A DNA stretch of 64,000 bases from CAYZJV01 sp049310885 (GTDB taxonomy: Bacteria > Spirochaetota > Spirochaetia > Sphaerochaetales > Sphaerochaetaceae), in the NCBI RefSeq assembly GCF_049310885.1, contig NZ_JBMDYO010000002.1:310001-374000 (forward strand). The letters are read 5' to 3'. A program made the translations under genes and the position numbers. Positions 24,978-34,077 of the stretch are shown here, in pieces (position 1 is the stretch's first letter; each line of letters opens with the position of its first letter). Below the pieces are notes generated by a model that worked only from the letters and a program-made list of their open reading frames with translations, had not been told where the DNA came from and did not search any database.

Positions 24978-26370
24978 TTATTAAACTCTCGATCATTTCT
25001 ATGTTACTTGGCCACCAAGAAGCATCATCAATTCCAACAATATTCTCAACAGAATAATATTTAGCAATATATGGATTTGGCCAAACCTCTGCATCACTAC
25101 GAATATCACTCAACCCATAAAAACCTACATGCTTATTATGTGGAGAAACTAATCCCACCTTTATATTTTCATTGTTTGATTCTCTCTGTCGTTTTATATA
25201 TTCGACGCGGTATGAAGCCTTCAATCCAACTTCCACAATATTCTTGAACGATGGCAAGATGCTGGTAATGGAAAAGACCATTATGATATAAAACAGCGCG
25301 ATCAATTTAATTTTCATAGTATCAAATCCGAAGTATCCTAAAATATGCTTTCCTTTATAGGCTTCAAGTACTCGAATAAGACTAATTCCAGAATATGTGT
25401 AGGCAATCATTGTCGCTCTATCTGGGAATGTAGGCGATACTATCATCGAAAATACAGCAACAAGCGCACCTAGAGGGTACGCTACTAATAATATATCCTT
25501 ATCATTTTTATTAAACAGAAGTGGAAGAGTAAATATTATTGGAAAAATGATACCAATCCTAAAATAGAAGGATAATAGATTATAAATTCTATTTATCATT
25601 GTTGTTATATTGAAGGACGAAACATTATACTCATCTAATCTATTGAAATTACCAGGAGCGGAAATCAATAGAAAAAATCCGACCATGAAACCAATCAACC
25701 CCACTATTTCCCAAAGTTCAATCTTAACTTTCAAAAAATATTTTTTATAAAAAAAATATAATATTAAAAGCACTAGTATCGAAGCTCCACTATTCTCATT
25801 TGACCAACCAGCTAAGATTCCGTTTAGAAACAACAGGGGCATAAACAAAAAAGATTTATGAGCTGTAATGTTCTTTTCCAGATTATCCCTATAAGGCAAT
25901 ACAAATAGCAAAATCAGAACCGTAGTCCAAAGATAATTGCAGCTACCGGTCAGCCACAAGAGATTTTGTCCATACACAGGTAAAAAAATCCAAAAATAAA
26001 CATGTAAAAGAATTAATAGAACTGGCCTATAAGAATGTGTTCTTCCTAAAGCATGTCGATAACAAAGATAAATAAAGGCACAATACATGAGAGAGTTTAA
26101 GATATTGAAATAGAACTTCGGCAATAAAATAAATAGTTGTGCTAGAAAGTGAGCGATAGACCTGCCCCCCCAGGAATGCCAATGTTCATATTGCGACTTG
26201 ATAATATCGGATATACTTTCAATCCTTTCTCCGGTAGCAACTGAAAAAGCGTAGGAGTAGTCATCAGCTACATATGGAGTAAGAGAATTTAAGATAAATA
26301 TTATTAGAAAAGAAAAGATAATAACAAAATAATACTGGTTGTGAGAAGCTGAAAGAAATCTCTTTTTCAT
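24967..26370 (-). CDS. DUF6056-like polytopic membrane protein, probable side-chain glycosyltransferase (GtrC role)
   Basis: 467 aa, about ten membrane segments. The first periplasmic loop has TPYVADDYSYAF and HWHSWGGRSIAHFLAQ; later NLLWLTGSCNYLWTTV and GWSNENSGAS. These acidic/aromatic motifs are those of DUF6056/GtrC-like proteins of O-antigen-modifying clusters. It sits between gtrB-like (4-nt overlap) and gtrA-like (11-nt overlap) genes, exactly where the serotype-specific transferase is expected. Added sugar unknown. Confidence 0.75.
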   Translation of the reverse strand: MKKRFLSASHNQYYFVIIFSFLIIFILNSLTPYVADDYSYAFSVATGERIESISDIIKSQYEHWHSWGGRSIAHFLAQLFILLPKFYFNILNSLMYCAFIYLCYRHALGRTHSYRPVLLILLHVYFWIFLPVYGQNLLWLTGSCNYLWTTVLILLFVLPYRDNLEKNITAHKSFLFMPLLFLNGILAGWSNENSGASILVLLILYFFYKKYFLKVKIELWEIVGLIGFMVGFFLLISAPGNFNRLDEYNVSSFNITTMINRIYNLLSFYFRIGIIFPIIFTLPLLFNKNDKDILLVAYPLGALVAVFSMIVSPTFPDRATMIAYTYSGISLIRVLEAYKGKHILGYFGFDTMKIKLIALFYIIMVFSITSILPSFKNIVEVGLKASYRVEYIKRQRESNNENIKVGLVSPHNKHVGFYGLSDIRSDAEVWPNPYIAKYYSVENIVGIDDASWWPSNIEMIESLISDK

Positions 26371-27302
26371 CTCTTTTCCTTAATTATATATAATGGACGA
26401 GCTTTAACTTCAATATAGATCTTTGAAAGGTATTCCCCTAGTATTCCAATGGCAGATAACTGCAGACCACTACAAAATAAGATTATACATACCAATGAAG
26501 CCCAACCGGCGACTGGATCATCGTAAATAAGTTTTCTCACGATAACGAAAATAATCATAATAATCGAAAGAAATGCGAGAAAAAAACCAAGTATAGAAGC
26601 AATTATCAATGGTTTGGAACTAAATGCAATAATCCCATCCATTGAATAGAGAAAGAGTTTTCCAAAAGACCATTTTGTTTCACCAGCGCTTCTTTGAATA
26701 TTTTCATATTCAAACCATTTGGTCTTAAAGCCAACCCAAGGGAAAATTCCCTTTGAAAATCTATTCTTCTCTTTTACTGACAAGATAGCGTCTGCATAAA
26801 GCTTAGTCATTACTCGGAAATCACGTGCGCCATCAACAATATCGACCTCAGAGAAGTTTCGCATTATTTTATAAAACTTTCTTGCAAAAAAGGATCGAAT
26901 CAAAGGCTCTCCAGCTCTTGTAACACGGCGAGACCCTGCACAGTCAATGTCTCCTCCAATTACGGCCTCCAACATCTCGGGAATAAGTGATGGTGGATCT
27001 TGAAGATCCACATCCATTGTGACTAAATAATCACCGGTAGCGTTCTCCAATCCAGCATAGATAGCCGATTCTTTCCCAAAATTTCGAGAAAATTGGATAT
27101 AGTGGATTCTTTCATCTTGCAGCGATAGGTCCTTTAAGATTGAAAGCGTTTTATCAATCGACCCATCATCTATAAAAACATATTCTATAATATAATTCTC
27201 TTGTATCGAAGCAAGCGCTTTTTCTGTTTCTTGATAAAATGTAACTATTGTTTGCTCTTCGTTAAAACAAGGAACAATTATTGAGAGTTTTGGAAGATCC
27301 AT
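26367..27302 (-). CDS. GtrB-like polyprenyl-phosphate glycosyltransferase (GT2)
   Basis: 311 aa. LSIIVPCFNEEQTIV, YVFIDDGSIDKT, MDVDLQDPPSLIPEM and DGARDFRVMT are the bactoprenol glucosyltransferase motifs; GEGKW-type acceptor segment reads AGETKWSFGKLF. Two C-terminal membrane helices. It loads a sugar, classically glucose, on undecaprenyl phosphate for the DUF6056 transferase. Start ATG at 27302 with GAGGAG about 10 nt upstream; a -10 TATAAT lies at 27336-27341 on the same strand. First gene of the leftward gtr group. Confidence 0.92.
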   Translation of the reverse strand: MDLPKLSIIVPCFNEEQTIVTFYQETEKALASIQENYIIEYVFIDDGSIDKTLSILKDLSLQDERIHYIQFSRNFGKESAIYAGLENATGDYLVTMDVDLQDPPSLIPEMLEAVIGGDIDCAGSRRVTRAGEPLIRSFFARKFYKIMRNFSEVDIVDGARDFRVMTKLYADAILSVKEKNRFSKGIFPWVGFKTKWFEYENIQRSAGETKWSFGKLFLYSMDGIIAFSSKPLIIASILGFFLAFLSIIMIIFVIVRKLIYDDPVAGWASLVCIILFCSGLQLSAIGILGEYLSKIYIEVKARPLYIIKEKR

Positions 27303-27335
27303 TTCACTTTAACTCCTCGCATGAATAATCGCTGA

Positions 27336-27341
27336 ATTATA
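27336..27341 (-). promoter_or_regulatory. -10 box candidate for the gtrB-like gene
   Basis: TATAAT on the minus strand about 35 nt before the ATG; the matching -35 is weak. Confidence 0.45.
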
Positions 27342-27354
27342 GCACACTTCTACG

Positions 27355-27383
27355 TTGAGTATTAAATATCAAACGTCTATAAT
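27355..27383 (+). promoter_or_regulatory. promoter of the Wzy/ligase-like gene
   Basis: -35 TTGAGT (27355-27360), 17-bp spacer, -10 TATAAT (27378-27383), reading right into the gene starting at 27437; divergent from the gtr promoter. Confidence 0.7.
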
Positions 27384-27436
27384 TGTTGGAAGTAATAAAA
27401 CATCTTCCATTATATTTATTTTCAAAAGGATTCTTC

Positions 27437-28591
27437 ATGTTTAGAAATCTGCATATAAGCCAATTTAAAGTAGACCAAGACAAAATTACCAATTGTGTCG
27501 CTCTAATGATTTCAGGACTTTTAGTGTATGTCTTTCTAAACGCACTATTCGAGTTCCCTTACAATAATAAGCTTATGGCAAGTACCTCGGTATTAATTTT
27601 CGTAATTACCGTGATAATTCTGCAAAACAAAATCTCCAAATTCCAATTGGTATTTTTTCTACTCTACTTAATAGTAACAGTTTTAGTCGCCCAGAGCAGA
27701 AATAGACCCTGGTTTTTATATTTTGCTTTTTACTGGGGTCTTATAGGATTTTCCATCGGCTTACTGATGCTCAATACAAAAGTCAAATCTTTTATTTTTA
27801 TGATTCCTTTTTATATAACAGTAGCAACAACAATCATGGCGGTGTATATATTCAATGATGACATGACGAGCAATACGGGTGATTCAGGTCTATTCTTGCT
27901 TAATAGAAACGCCGTGGCAATGTTTATTTTCACCTTTGCCGTAATTCCCACAATTTTAAAGTATAGTCGAGGAGAAAAAATTAATTTTTCCGATATCACG
28001 AACCTAGGGATTTTAGTTTTTGCCCAATCATTAACTCAAAGTAGAGCAGGATTATTGATAGCTCTATTGTATTTGGTTTTCACCATTTGCACGCTTATTA
28101 TAAATAGGTATAGAACTACTAAATTGGCGACTCACGAAATCCAAATTCCCAAAAACAAAAAAATCATCATCTCTATTGGTATCATACTTTTAATCCTCAT
28201 TCTGTTCTATCTAATTAAGGACTCTCGCTTGATCCATGATGGTTTAAGTTCTAGTGGAAGGGTAGCAATTTATCGATCTTACTTTGAAGAGTTGACTGTA
28301 CAGAAACTCATATTTGGATTTGAACCAAGTTTGTATAAAGCAAACACTCACATGCACAATTCCTTTATTGAATTATTGGTCACATCAGGAATTATTGGTG
28401 CATTACCGATTTTTATCGTCCTAATAATCACTTGTAAAAAGTTGATATCAAAATCATTCAATTTGACTTTAATTTTCTCACTTCTCATGCTTTATTCGAT
28501 GGTTGAGTTTTATACATTATTCCTATATGGTGACTTTGCTTTAATACCGCTTATTCTTATTGCAGGTGATCAAAAAAAGAGAAAACAATGA
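27437..28591 (+). CDS. O-antigen polymerase/ligase family protein (Wzy/WaaL type)
   Basis: 384 aa, about ten membrane helices with a periplasmic loop between late helices. The sequence SQSRAGLLIALLYL in a central helix and GRVAIYRSYFEEL plus HMHNSFIELLVTSGI in the loop are the Wzy_C/O-antigen ligase signature (Arg and His residues). It either polymerises repeat units or ligates the glycan to its acceptor. The ATG at 27437 with AAAAGGA 7 nt upstream is preferred over a TTG 18 codons earlier that overlaps the -10 box. The only plus-strand gene in this middle section, with its own promoter. Confidence 0.85.
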   Translation: MFRNLHISQFKVDQDKITNCVALMISGLLVYVFLNALFEFPYNNKLMASTSVLIFVITVIILQNKISKFQLVFFLLYLIVTVLVAQSRNRPWFLYFAFYWGLIGFSIGLLMLNTKVKSFIFMIPFYITVATTIMAVYIFNDDMTSNTGDSGLFLLNRNAVAMFIFTFAVIPTILKYSRGEKINFSDITNLGILVFAQSLTQSRAGLLIALLYLVFTICTLIINRYRTTKLATHEIQIPKNKKIIISIGIILLILILFYLIKDSRLIHDGLSSSGRVAIYRSYFEELTVQKLIFGFEPSLYKANTHMHNSFIELLVTSGIIGALPIFIVLIITCKKLISKSFNLTLIFSLLMLYSMVEFYTLFLYGDFALIPLILIAGDQKKRKQ

Positions 28592-28606
28592 ACCCAAAAT
28601 GATAAT

Positions 28607-30103
28607 TCAAGCGGGATTTATAATTCTACGTAATAATTTTTTCTCATAGAGATTCAATCCTATAAGCCAAGTAATTATTGAAAAAATGATACAATAAAGA
28701 AGTATTCCCACCAATAGTATGAACCAACTGTTAATTCTCACTAAACGTACTCCAATCCAACCGATTATCGTCGATAGAATTACACTTAAAACCAATAGCT
28801 TTAATTCTTTAAAAAACATAGTAATTCGCAACCCAATTCTTTCATAATAGACCAACATCGTTATACCATTACCCAACAATAATGATACACCTATAGCAAT
28901 AGCACAACCCAGTGCACCATAGTAAAATGATAGTGTAATTGACAGTCCAACATTAATAGTAGCAGATATAGTCAAAATAAGAGACCGCCTTGAATGGAGG
29001 TTTTTTGCCTGTAAAATCAAATTCCCCATACTAGTGACAAGGTCTAAGACAAAGGGAATCATAATAACCAAAGTCATGAGATAAGCTTGAGAGAATTCGT
29101 TGCCAACCCAGAGCTTGATGAATGTCTTGCCAAAAATAATAAATCCCGACAATAGAAGACTGAGTATAATGAATTGAATTCTGCTTATTTTAAAAAATTC
29201 CTGATTGATTTCTTCCATCCGATTCGAAACAGTAGCCATCCGAGTGATTTTTGGTAGGAGAACAGAAATTATAGCAGTAGAAAATTGCCTAAAATAGTTG
29301 TTGAACTGAATCGCTATTGAGAATATTGCAACAGAGGTGGTTCCTACTACAGCACCAAGGACCAACTGTCCTGTGCCCCAATAGACTTGATCAACAATGA
29401 TATTAATAAATATAAAGAATGAAAATGATAACATATTCTTTATCAATGACTTGTCGATAGCATTTAGTTTAATTCTGACATGAAATGCTCTTAATGCGTA
29501 TAGAATGGTTACGAGGATGATCAATAAATCTAGGATGATTTGAATAATCACTATAGCTAGAGCAGTTGGATAACGCATCAATATAAAAACTATGAGAACA
29601 GGTTGCAGAAGATTTCTAATAATAGATGATAATCGTAAGAAAATAAATTTTTCATGTGCTGTAATTATTGCTGTAAAAACGTGTGAAGGTACCATAAGTG
29701 CAACATCTATGATCAATAAGATCAACATCTGTTTTGCAATAACCAGTTCACCTGAAGTTAATTGTCCACTATAAAGTGAATCCATAATAAAATAGAACCC
29801 CGTACCCAAAAGAAGAATAATTACAGAGATGATTGAATAAATAATTAAAGATACGGCTATAACGTTTTGTTGCCCATCAACATCACCTAATGCTAATTTC
29901 TGTGAATAAAATCTTGTGATAGTACCTGAAAGGCCAAAATCAAGGATTGCCAAATATGCTACCAACGAGGCTACCAATTGATACAGTCCGTACTGTGAAA
30001 TTGAAAGGTATTTAAGGATCAAAGGAACATAAATCAATCCAACAGCAACATTAATAATCATTTTTAGATAGGAAAGTAACGTCCCTACTTTGATTTGATC
30101 CAT
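28607..30103 (-). CDS. wzx: Wzx-type oligosaccharide flippase
   Basis: 498 aa, 12-14 helices of the MATE/polysaccharide transporter superfamily. The N-terminus GTLLSYLKMIINVAVGLIYV, then SISQYGLYQLVASL, DFGLSGTITRFY and later FNNYFRQFSTAIISVLLPKI are typical. It flips undecaprenyl-PP-linked repeat units to the periplasm. Its start overlaps the end of the upstream GT2 gene by one base (TAATG type), so it closes a nine-gene leftward operon that also makes the activated sugar UDP-GlcNAc3NAcA. Confidence 0.9.
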   Translation of the reverse strand: MDQIKVGTLLSYLKMIINVAVGLIYVPLILKYLSISQYGLYQLVASLVAYLAILDFGLSGTITRFYSQKLALGDVDGQQNVIAVSLIIYSIISVIILLLGTGFYFIMDSLYSGQLTSGELVIAKQMLILLIIDVALMVPSHVFTAIITAHEKFIFLRLSSIIRNLLQPVLIVFILMRYPTALAIVIIQIILDLLIILVTILYALRAFHVRIKLNAIDKSLIKNMLSFSFFIFINIIVDQVYWGTGQLVLGAVVGTTSVAIFSIAIQFNNYFRQFSTAIISVLLPKITRMATVSNRMEEINQEFFKISRIQFIILSLLLSGFIIFGKTFIKLWVGNEFSQAYLMTLVIMIPFVLDLVTSMGNLILQAKNLHSRRSLILTISATINVGLSITLSFYYGALGCAIAIGVSLLLGNGITMLVYYERIGLRITMFFKELKLLVLSVILSTIIGWIGVRLVRINSWFILLVGILLYCIIFSIITWLIGLNLYEKKLLRRIINPA

Positions 30104-31149
30104 TATGCTCGTACCTTTTTAATTTTTAATCTCATTCTATTGATTTTTGAGAAAAAGAAAATATAACACCGCAAGATTTTCTTCATGTCATGAAGGAGGA
30201 AAAAACAAGCAATCCTATAATATAGTTTCATCTCAATTTTTGAAGCAGACTTACATAACTCAAAAAAATTTTTAGAAAACACCACTTCCAGAAGTGGTCC
30301 AGGCTGTTGATGACCATATAAAAGCGCATATAAAGCGTGATTTATTGGAACAACTAGTCTTTTTTTTGCTGTTTCCCAAGGGAAATTCCACAGTTTGACA
30401 AACTTCAGATACTCTGTGTAGACAAAGATTAGAGATTCCAATGACTGATTTGTCATTCCTTTTGAGGTTGTACTTGATGGATTTTTAATATAATCATAGA
30501 TTTTATCATGACTTACATAAAAGGAATTCGCTGAATCAACTATTAATAAGACTTGATAAAAATCTTCTGCATAGGAAAAATTTTTCAAGGGGATATTTTG
30601 AGAAAATGTAGAATCAAAGAGTTCTTTTCTAATAACTTTGGTCCAAAGCATATTTTGATAATCATTTTCTAGAATATTGCTTCGTATTTCTTTACATGAT
30701 TCTGAGGTATATAAACCTGGTTCAAATGAAGGAACTCGAAGTTCTTCATGATTAGTACTCTCATCTATCTCTCTGTATCCGAATAGAAACACATCAGCAG
30801 TATGGGCACTAATAGTTTCTTTAATGATGGATGCAGAATCCATATTCCAGTAATCATCTGCATCAATAAAACAAATATAGTTCCCCTTAGCAATATTCAC
30901 CCCAGAAAGCCGTGCAAAAAAAGCACCTGAATTTTCTTGGTGATGGACACGCACCAGATCAGGATAATCTTCTCTAAACTGATTGCATATTACATCGGAA
31001 CCGTCGGTCGAACCATCGTTGACCAGAATGATCTCGAATTCCTCAGATACTTGTTGTATCAGTAGGTTCAAATGGGAACTGATAAAACGCTTTGCATTGA
31101 AAATGGGAATTACTATACTGAAAGCTTTTTTAACATTAGATCTGTTCAT
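30103..31149 (-). CDS. GT2 glycosyltransferase
   Basis: 348 aa. FSIVIPIFNAKRF, IILVNDGSTDGS, GNYICFIDADDYWNMDS and MLWTKVIRKELF are the GT-A family 2 markers of capsule/O-antigen transferases. No membrane anchor. Overlaps neighbours by 1 and 4 nt inside the big leftward operon. Adds one sugar to the lipid-linked repeat; donor and linkage unknown. Confidence 0.92.
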   Translation of the reverse strand: MNRSNVKKAFSIVIPIFNAKRFISSHLNLLIQQVSEEFEIILVNDGSTDGSDVICNQFREDYPDLVRVHHQENSGAFFARLSGVNIAKGNYICFIDADDYWNMDSASIIKETISAHTADVFLFGYREIDESTNHEELRVPSFEPGLYTSESCKEIRSNILENDYQNMLWTKVIRKELFDSTFSQNIPLKNFSYAEDFYQVLLIVDSANSFYVSHDKIYDYIKNPSSTTSKGMTNQSLESLIFVYTEYLKFVKLWNFPWETAKKRLVVPINHALYALLYGHQQPGPLLEVVFSKNFFELCKSASKIEMKLYYRIACFFLLHDMKKILRCYIFFFSKINRMRLKIKKVRA

Positions 31150-32384
31150 GAACTCTCCATAATTTTGGTGATAAAATCGGTATAGTTTTTTTCAGCATTA
31201 TAATAGTTATCCCAACTTTCAAAGGCTGCTTTTCTCATTTCCCCCACTTCAAAAGATGATAGGGAAGAAAATTCGACAATTTTTCGAGCAATCTGTTCGG
31301 GACTGGGATCAGGAGATAACAAAATACCATTTCCTGAATTCACTATTTCTGATACACCACCTACTTCCGTTGCAATTATTGGTATACTGAAGCTTTGTGC
31401 TTCCATCATAGTAACCGGGATTCCCTCTGACTCACTTACATTAATAAATAGATCAATGGTATTATTTCTATAAAAATTCATTACACCCGAATTGGATAGG
31501 TATCCCTTAAATTCAAATCGAATATTTTTCTTTCGCTGCAACTTGGTATTGGCATAGTCTTTCGATTCCTTTTCAGAAGTCCCTCCAGCTCCTATATGAA
31601 TCCAATCAATGTAGCACTCTTTTACAAGAGATAGTGCATCAACTATCAAACCGATTCTTTTGACTTCGTTGAAATTCGATATGCTCAGAAGTTTTACTTT
31701 TTTGCTGTCGATTTTGTAAACCATATATTCATGTTGCTTTCCAAGAATACCTAGTTTAGATACCATCATTTTTGATTCATATTGCGGGAATTTATTCATG
31801 AGATATTTTTTTCCGTCTAGGGAAATGGGAAAAATATAATCAAGATTGCTGAGAATATAATGTCTTAGAGGAATATATTCCATGGCATTCCGTTCAAAGT
31901 ATAGATCGAATCCGTGCGCTCGGCAGAACGCTTTTTTATATCTATGTGATTTATTTAATTTCGCAATAGCATAGGCTCCATAATGCATCCAGTAAGAATA
32001 TAGATAAACTTTATCAGCCTTTGGTATTCTAGAAGTAATGTTACTTATTTTTGCAGCGATTTCATCACCCCTAAAGAGTGACCACAATAAAAACTTGATC
32101 ATGGAGAACGTGATTTTCTTATGGTAGTATTTTCTTATGCATTTTAGCTCACGATAAAAATCTTTTCGAAAGAGATATTTAACATAAGATCGAATTCCAC
32201 TGTACAATTCGATTCTATTGAAAACTACATTCTTTGGTGTTTCCCTTGTGATAGTAGTTTCATTACTCAGAGAAAAGATGGTAATTTCATCAAACCTATT
32301 CGCAAGAAAATGTATCTCTGTCTCAAAGAACTCTTCACCTCGCCCAAATGGATAGTTCTCAGTAATAACAAAGAGCCTATCCAT
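31146..32384 (-). CDS. GT4 glycosyltransferase
   Basis: 412 aa GT-B enzyme. N-terminal LFVITENYPFGRGEEFFETE; C-terminal GT4 donor site LFINVSESEGIPVTMMEAQ followed by IIATEVGGVSEIV (the E-x7-E region). A central loop YIFPISLDGKKYL is the usual domain junction. Overlaps the aminotransferase gene by 8 nt. One of eight glycosyltransferases in the island; the retaining GT4 family gives alpha linkages in general. Confidence 0.92.
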   Translation of the reverse strand: MDRLFVITENYPFGRGEEFFETEIHFLANRFDEITIFSLSNETTITRETPKNVVFNRIELYSGIRSYVKYLFRKDFYRELKCIRKYYHKKITFSMIKFLLWSLFRGDEIAAKISNITSRIPKADKVYLYSYWMHYGAYAIAKLNKSHRYKKAFCRAHGFDLYFERNAMEYIPLRHYILSNLDYIFPISLDGKKYLMNKFPQYESKMMVSKLGILGKQHEYMVYKIDSKKVKLLSISNFNEVKRIGLIVDALSLVKECYIDWIHIGAGGTSEKESKDYANTKLQRKKNIRFEFKGYLSNSGVMNFYRNNTIDLFINVSESEGIPVTMMEAQSFSIPIIATEVGGVSEIVNSGNGILLSPDPSPEQIARKIVEFSSLSSFEVGEMRKAAFESWDNYYNAEKNYTDFITKIMESS

Positions 32385-33501
32385 TTGATTTCCCGATAAT
32401 TTCAGTTACTCTGTTGAGCTCACTGTTAGACATGTAGGGATGAATTGGGAGCGAGAGGACTGTCTTACATAAACTTTCTGAAATACTTAGATCAACCCAA
32501 TTTTTATTTCCATGAAAAGCTGATTGCAGATGCATTGGTTTTGGATAATAGATCATCGAAGGAACACCGTGGTTTGCCAATTCATTTTGTAAGATGGTTC
32601 GTTGGATTTCATCCTTGACCTGGATAGTATATTGAGCCCAACTCGAATAAAGGCCGTTTGGTATCTCAGGTGTCTTCACCATATCCCGTAAATCTTTCGT
32701 GTACAGAGAGGCTATGGTATTTATTGATTCTAGCTCAAATTCCTCCAATGCATCGAACTTTACCAGTAGGATTGCAGCTTGGAGAGTATCCAGTCGGGAG
32801 TTCCAACCAATCCTCACATTGTCATACTTGAAAGTACCCTTTCCATGTACAGCAATGGAGCAAAGATACTCGGCTTCCTGATCATCATTAGTGAAAATTG
32901 CCCCTCCATCCCCATAACAACCGAGGGGCTTCGCAGGAAAAAATGATGTAGTTGCCGCGTCTCCGAGAGAGCATGTTTTACGCCCCTTATACTCGCCTCC
33001 AAAGCCCTGCGCGGCATCCTCTAACACCTTCAAACCGTATCGATGAGATATTTCGTTAATCCTGTCATAGTCACAAGGAAGGCCGAATAGGTCCACAGGC
33101 ATCACTACTTTTGGTTTAAGCTCGCCTTCCTCCTTTACAGCAATGATCGCTTGTTCCAGACTATTGGGGTCCATATTGAAGGTATTTTGGTCAACATCTA
33201 CAAATACGGGAGTCGCACCTAGAAAGGAGACCACCTCTCCTGATGCAAAAAAAGTAAAATCAGGGACAAAAACCGCATCCCCCTTCCCTATTCCCCAAGC
33301 CATCAACATCATAGTCAAAGCATCGGTGCCATTACCACAACTGATGCAATGCTTGACTCCGACATAATCCGCAAGTTTTGCTTCAAGTGTCCTCACTTGT
33401 AATCCACCAATAAAGTTACACTCGGTCATCACTTGGTTTACTGAGTCATCAATCCGTGGCTTCAATACTTGGTACTGATGTTTTAAATCCCGAAATTCCA
33501 T
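32377..33501 (-). CDS. DegT/DnrJ/EryC1 aminotransferase, WbpE/WlbC type
   Basis: 374 aa PLP enzyme. MEFRDLKHQYQVLKPRID, CGNGTDALTMML, FTFFASGEVV, DAAQGFGGEYKG and the Schiff-base Lys in FFPAKPLGCYGDGGA fit the sugar 3-aminotransferases WbpE/WlbC. In order with the oxidoreductase and acetyltransferase to its right it should convert UDP-2-acetamido-3-keto-glucuronate to the 3-amino sugar using glutamate. The 3-position assignment rests on gene context. Confidence 0.9.
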   Translation of the reverse strand: MEFRDLKHQYQVLKPRIDDSVNQVMTECNFIGGLQVRTLEAKLADYVGVKHCISCGNGTDALTMMLMAWGIGKGDAVFVPDFTFFASGEVVSFLGATPVFVDVDQNTFNMDPNSLEQAIIAVKEEGELKPKVVMPVDLFGLPCDYDRINEISHRYGLKVLEDAAQGFGGEYKGRKTCSLGDAATTSFFPAKPLGCYGDGGAIFTNDDQEAEYLCSIAVHGKGTFKYDNVRIGWNSRLDTLQAAILLVKFDALEEFELESINTIASLYTKDLRDMVKTPEIPNGLYSSWAQYTIQVKDEIQRTILQNELANHGVPSMIYYPKPMHLQSAFHGNKNWVDLSISESLCKTVLSLPIHPYMSNSELNRVTEIIGKSNG

Positions 33502-33504
33502 AGT

Positions 33505-34077
33505 CTATTCCTTTGTGACTTCAACAAGTCCAAATGCCCTCAAAACATAGCTTCTTCCACATTTTCTACAGAGCTTCTTATCATCTAAAGCTGAGCCACA
33601 TTCACAAGCCCACCCATGTTGGCTTGCAGGAACGCCTACCATGACAGCATGGTCAGGAACATCTTTGGTGACCACCGCACCACTTCCAATGAGTGCCCAC
33701 TTACCTATAGTCACCCCACAGACTATGGTAGCATTAGCACCAATAGACGCCCCCTCTTTTACATACGTCCTAAGGTATGCATCTCTTCCTTTCGGGTATT
33801 TTGCCCTAGGAGTCAGATCATTTGTAAACACACATGACGGCCCACAGAAAACATACTTTTCCAGTGTCACTCCTTCATAAAGGCTAACATTATTCTGAAT
33901 CTTGCAATTGTCTCCGATGACCACGTTATTTGATACATTCACATTTTGCCCCAGCGAACAATTCTTTCCAATCATTGCCCCATCTTGGATGTGACAAAAG
34001 TGCCATATTTTTGTCCCTCTTCCGATAATGACATTCTCATCAATATAGGAAGAAGGATGCACATACGAATCATTCAT
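33505..34077 (-). CDS. left-handed beta-helix N-acetyltransferase, WbpD/WlbB type
   Basis: 190 aa with hexapeptide repeats (VIIGRGTKIW, HIQDGAMIG, VSNNVVIGDNCKI) and the WlbB markers FVCGP-type segment VFCGPSCVFTNDLTPRA and GANATIVCGVTIG. The C-terminal tail WACECGSAL...LCRKCGRSY has four Cys and looks like a small zinc ribbon, as usual for this subfamily. It N-acetylates UDP-3-amino-GlcNAcA to UDP-GlcNAc(3NAc)A. Overlaps the oxidoreductase gene by 4 nt and the aminotransferase follows after 3 nt. Confidence 0.9.
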   Translation of the reverse strand: MNDSYVHPSSYIDENVIIGRGTKIWHFCHIQDGAMIGKNCSLGQNVNVSNNVVIGDNCKIQNNVSLYEGVTLEKYVFCGPSCVFTNDLTPRAKYPKGRDAYLRTYVKEGASIGANATIVCGVTIGKWALIGSGAVVTKDVPDHAVMVGVPASQHGWACECGSALDDKKLCRKCGRSYVLRAFGLVEVTKE

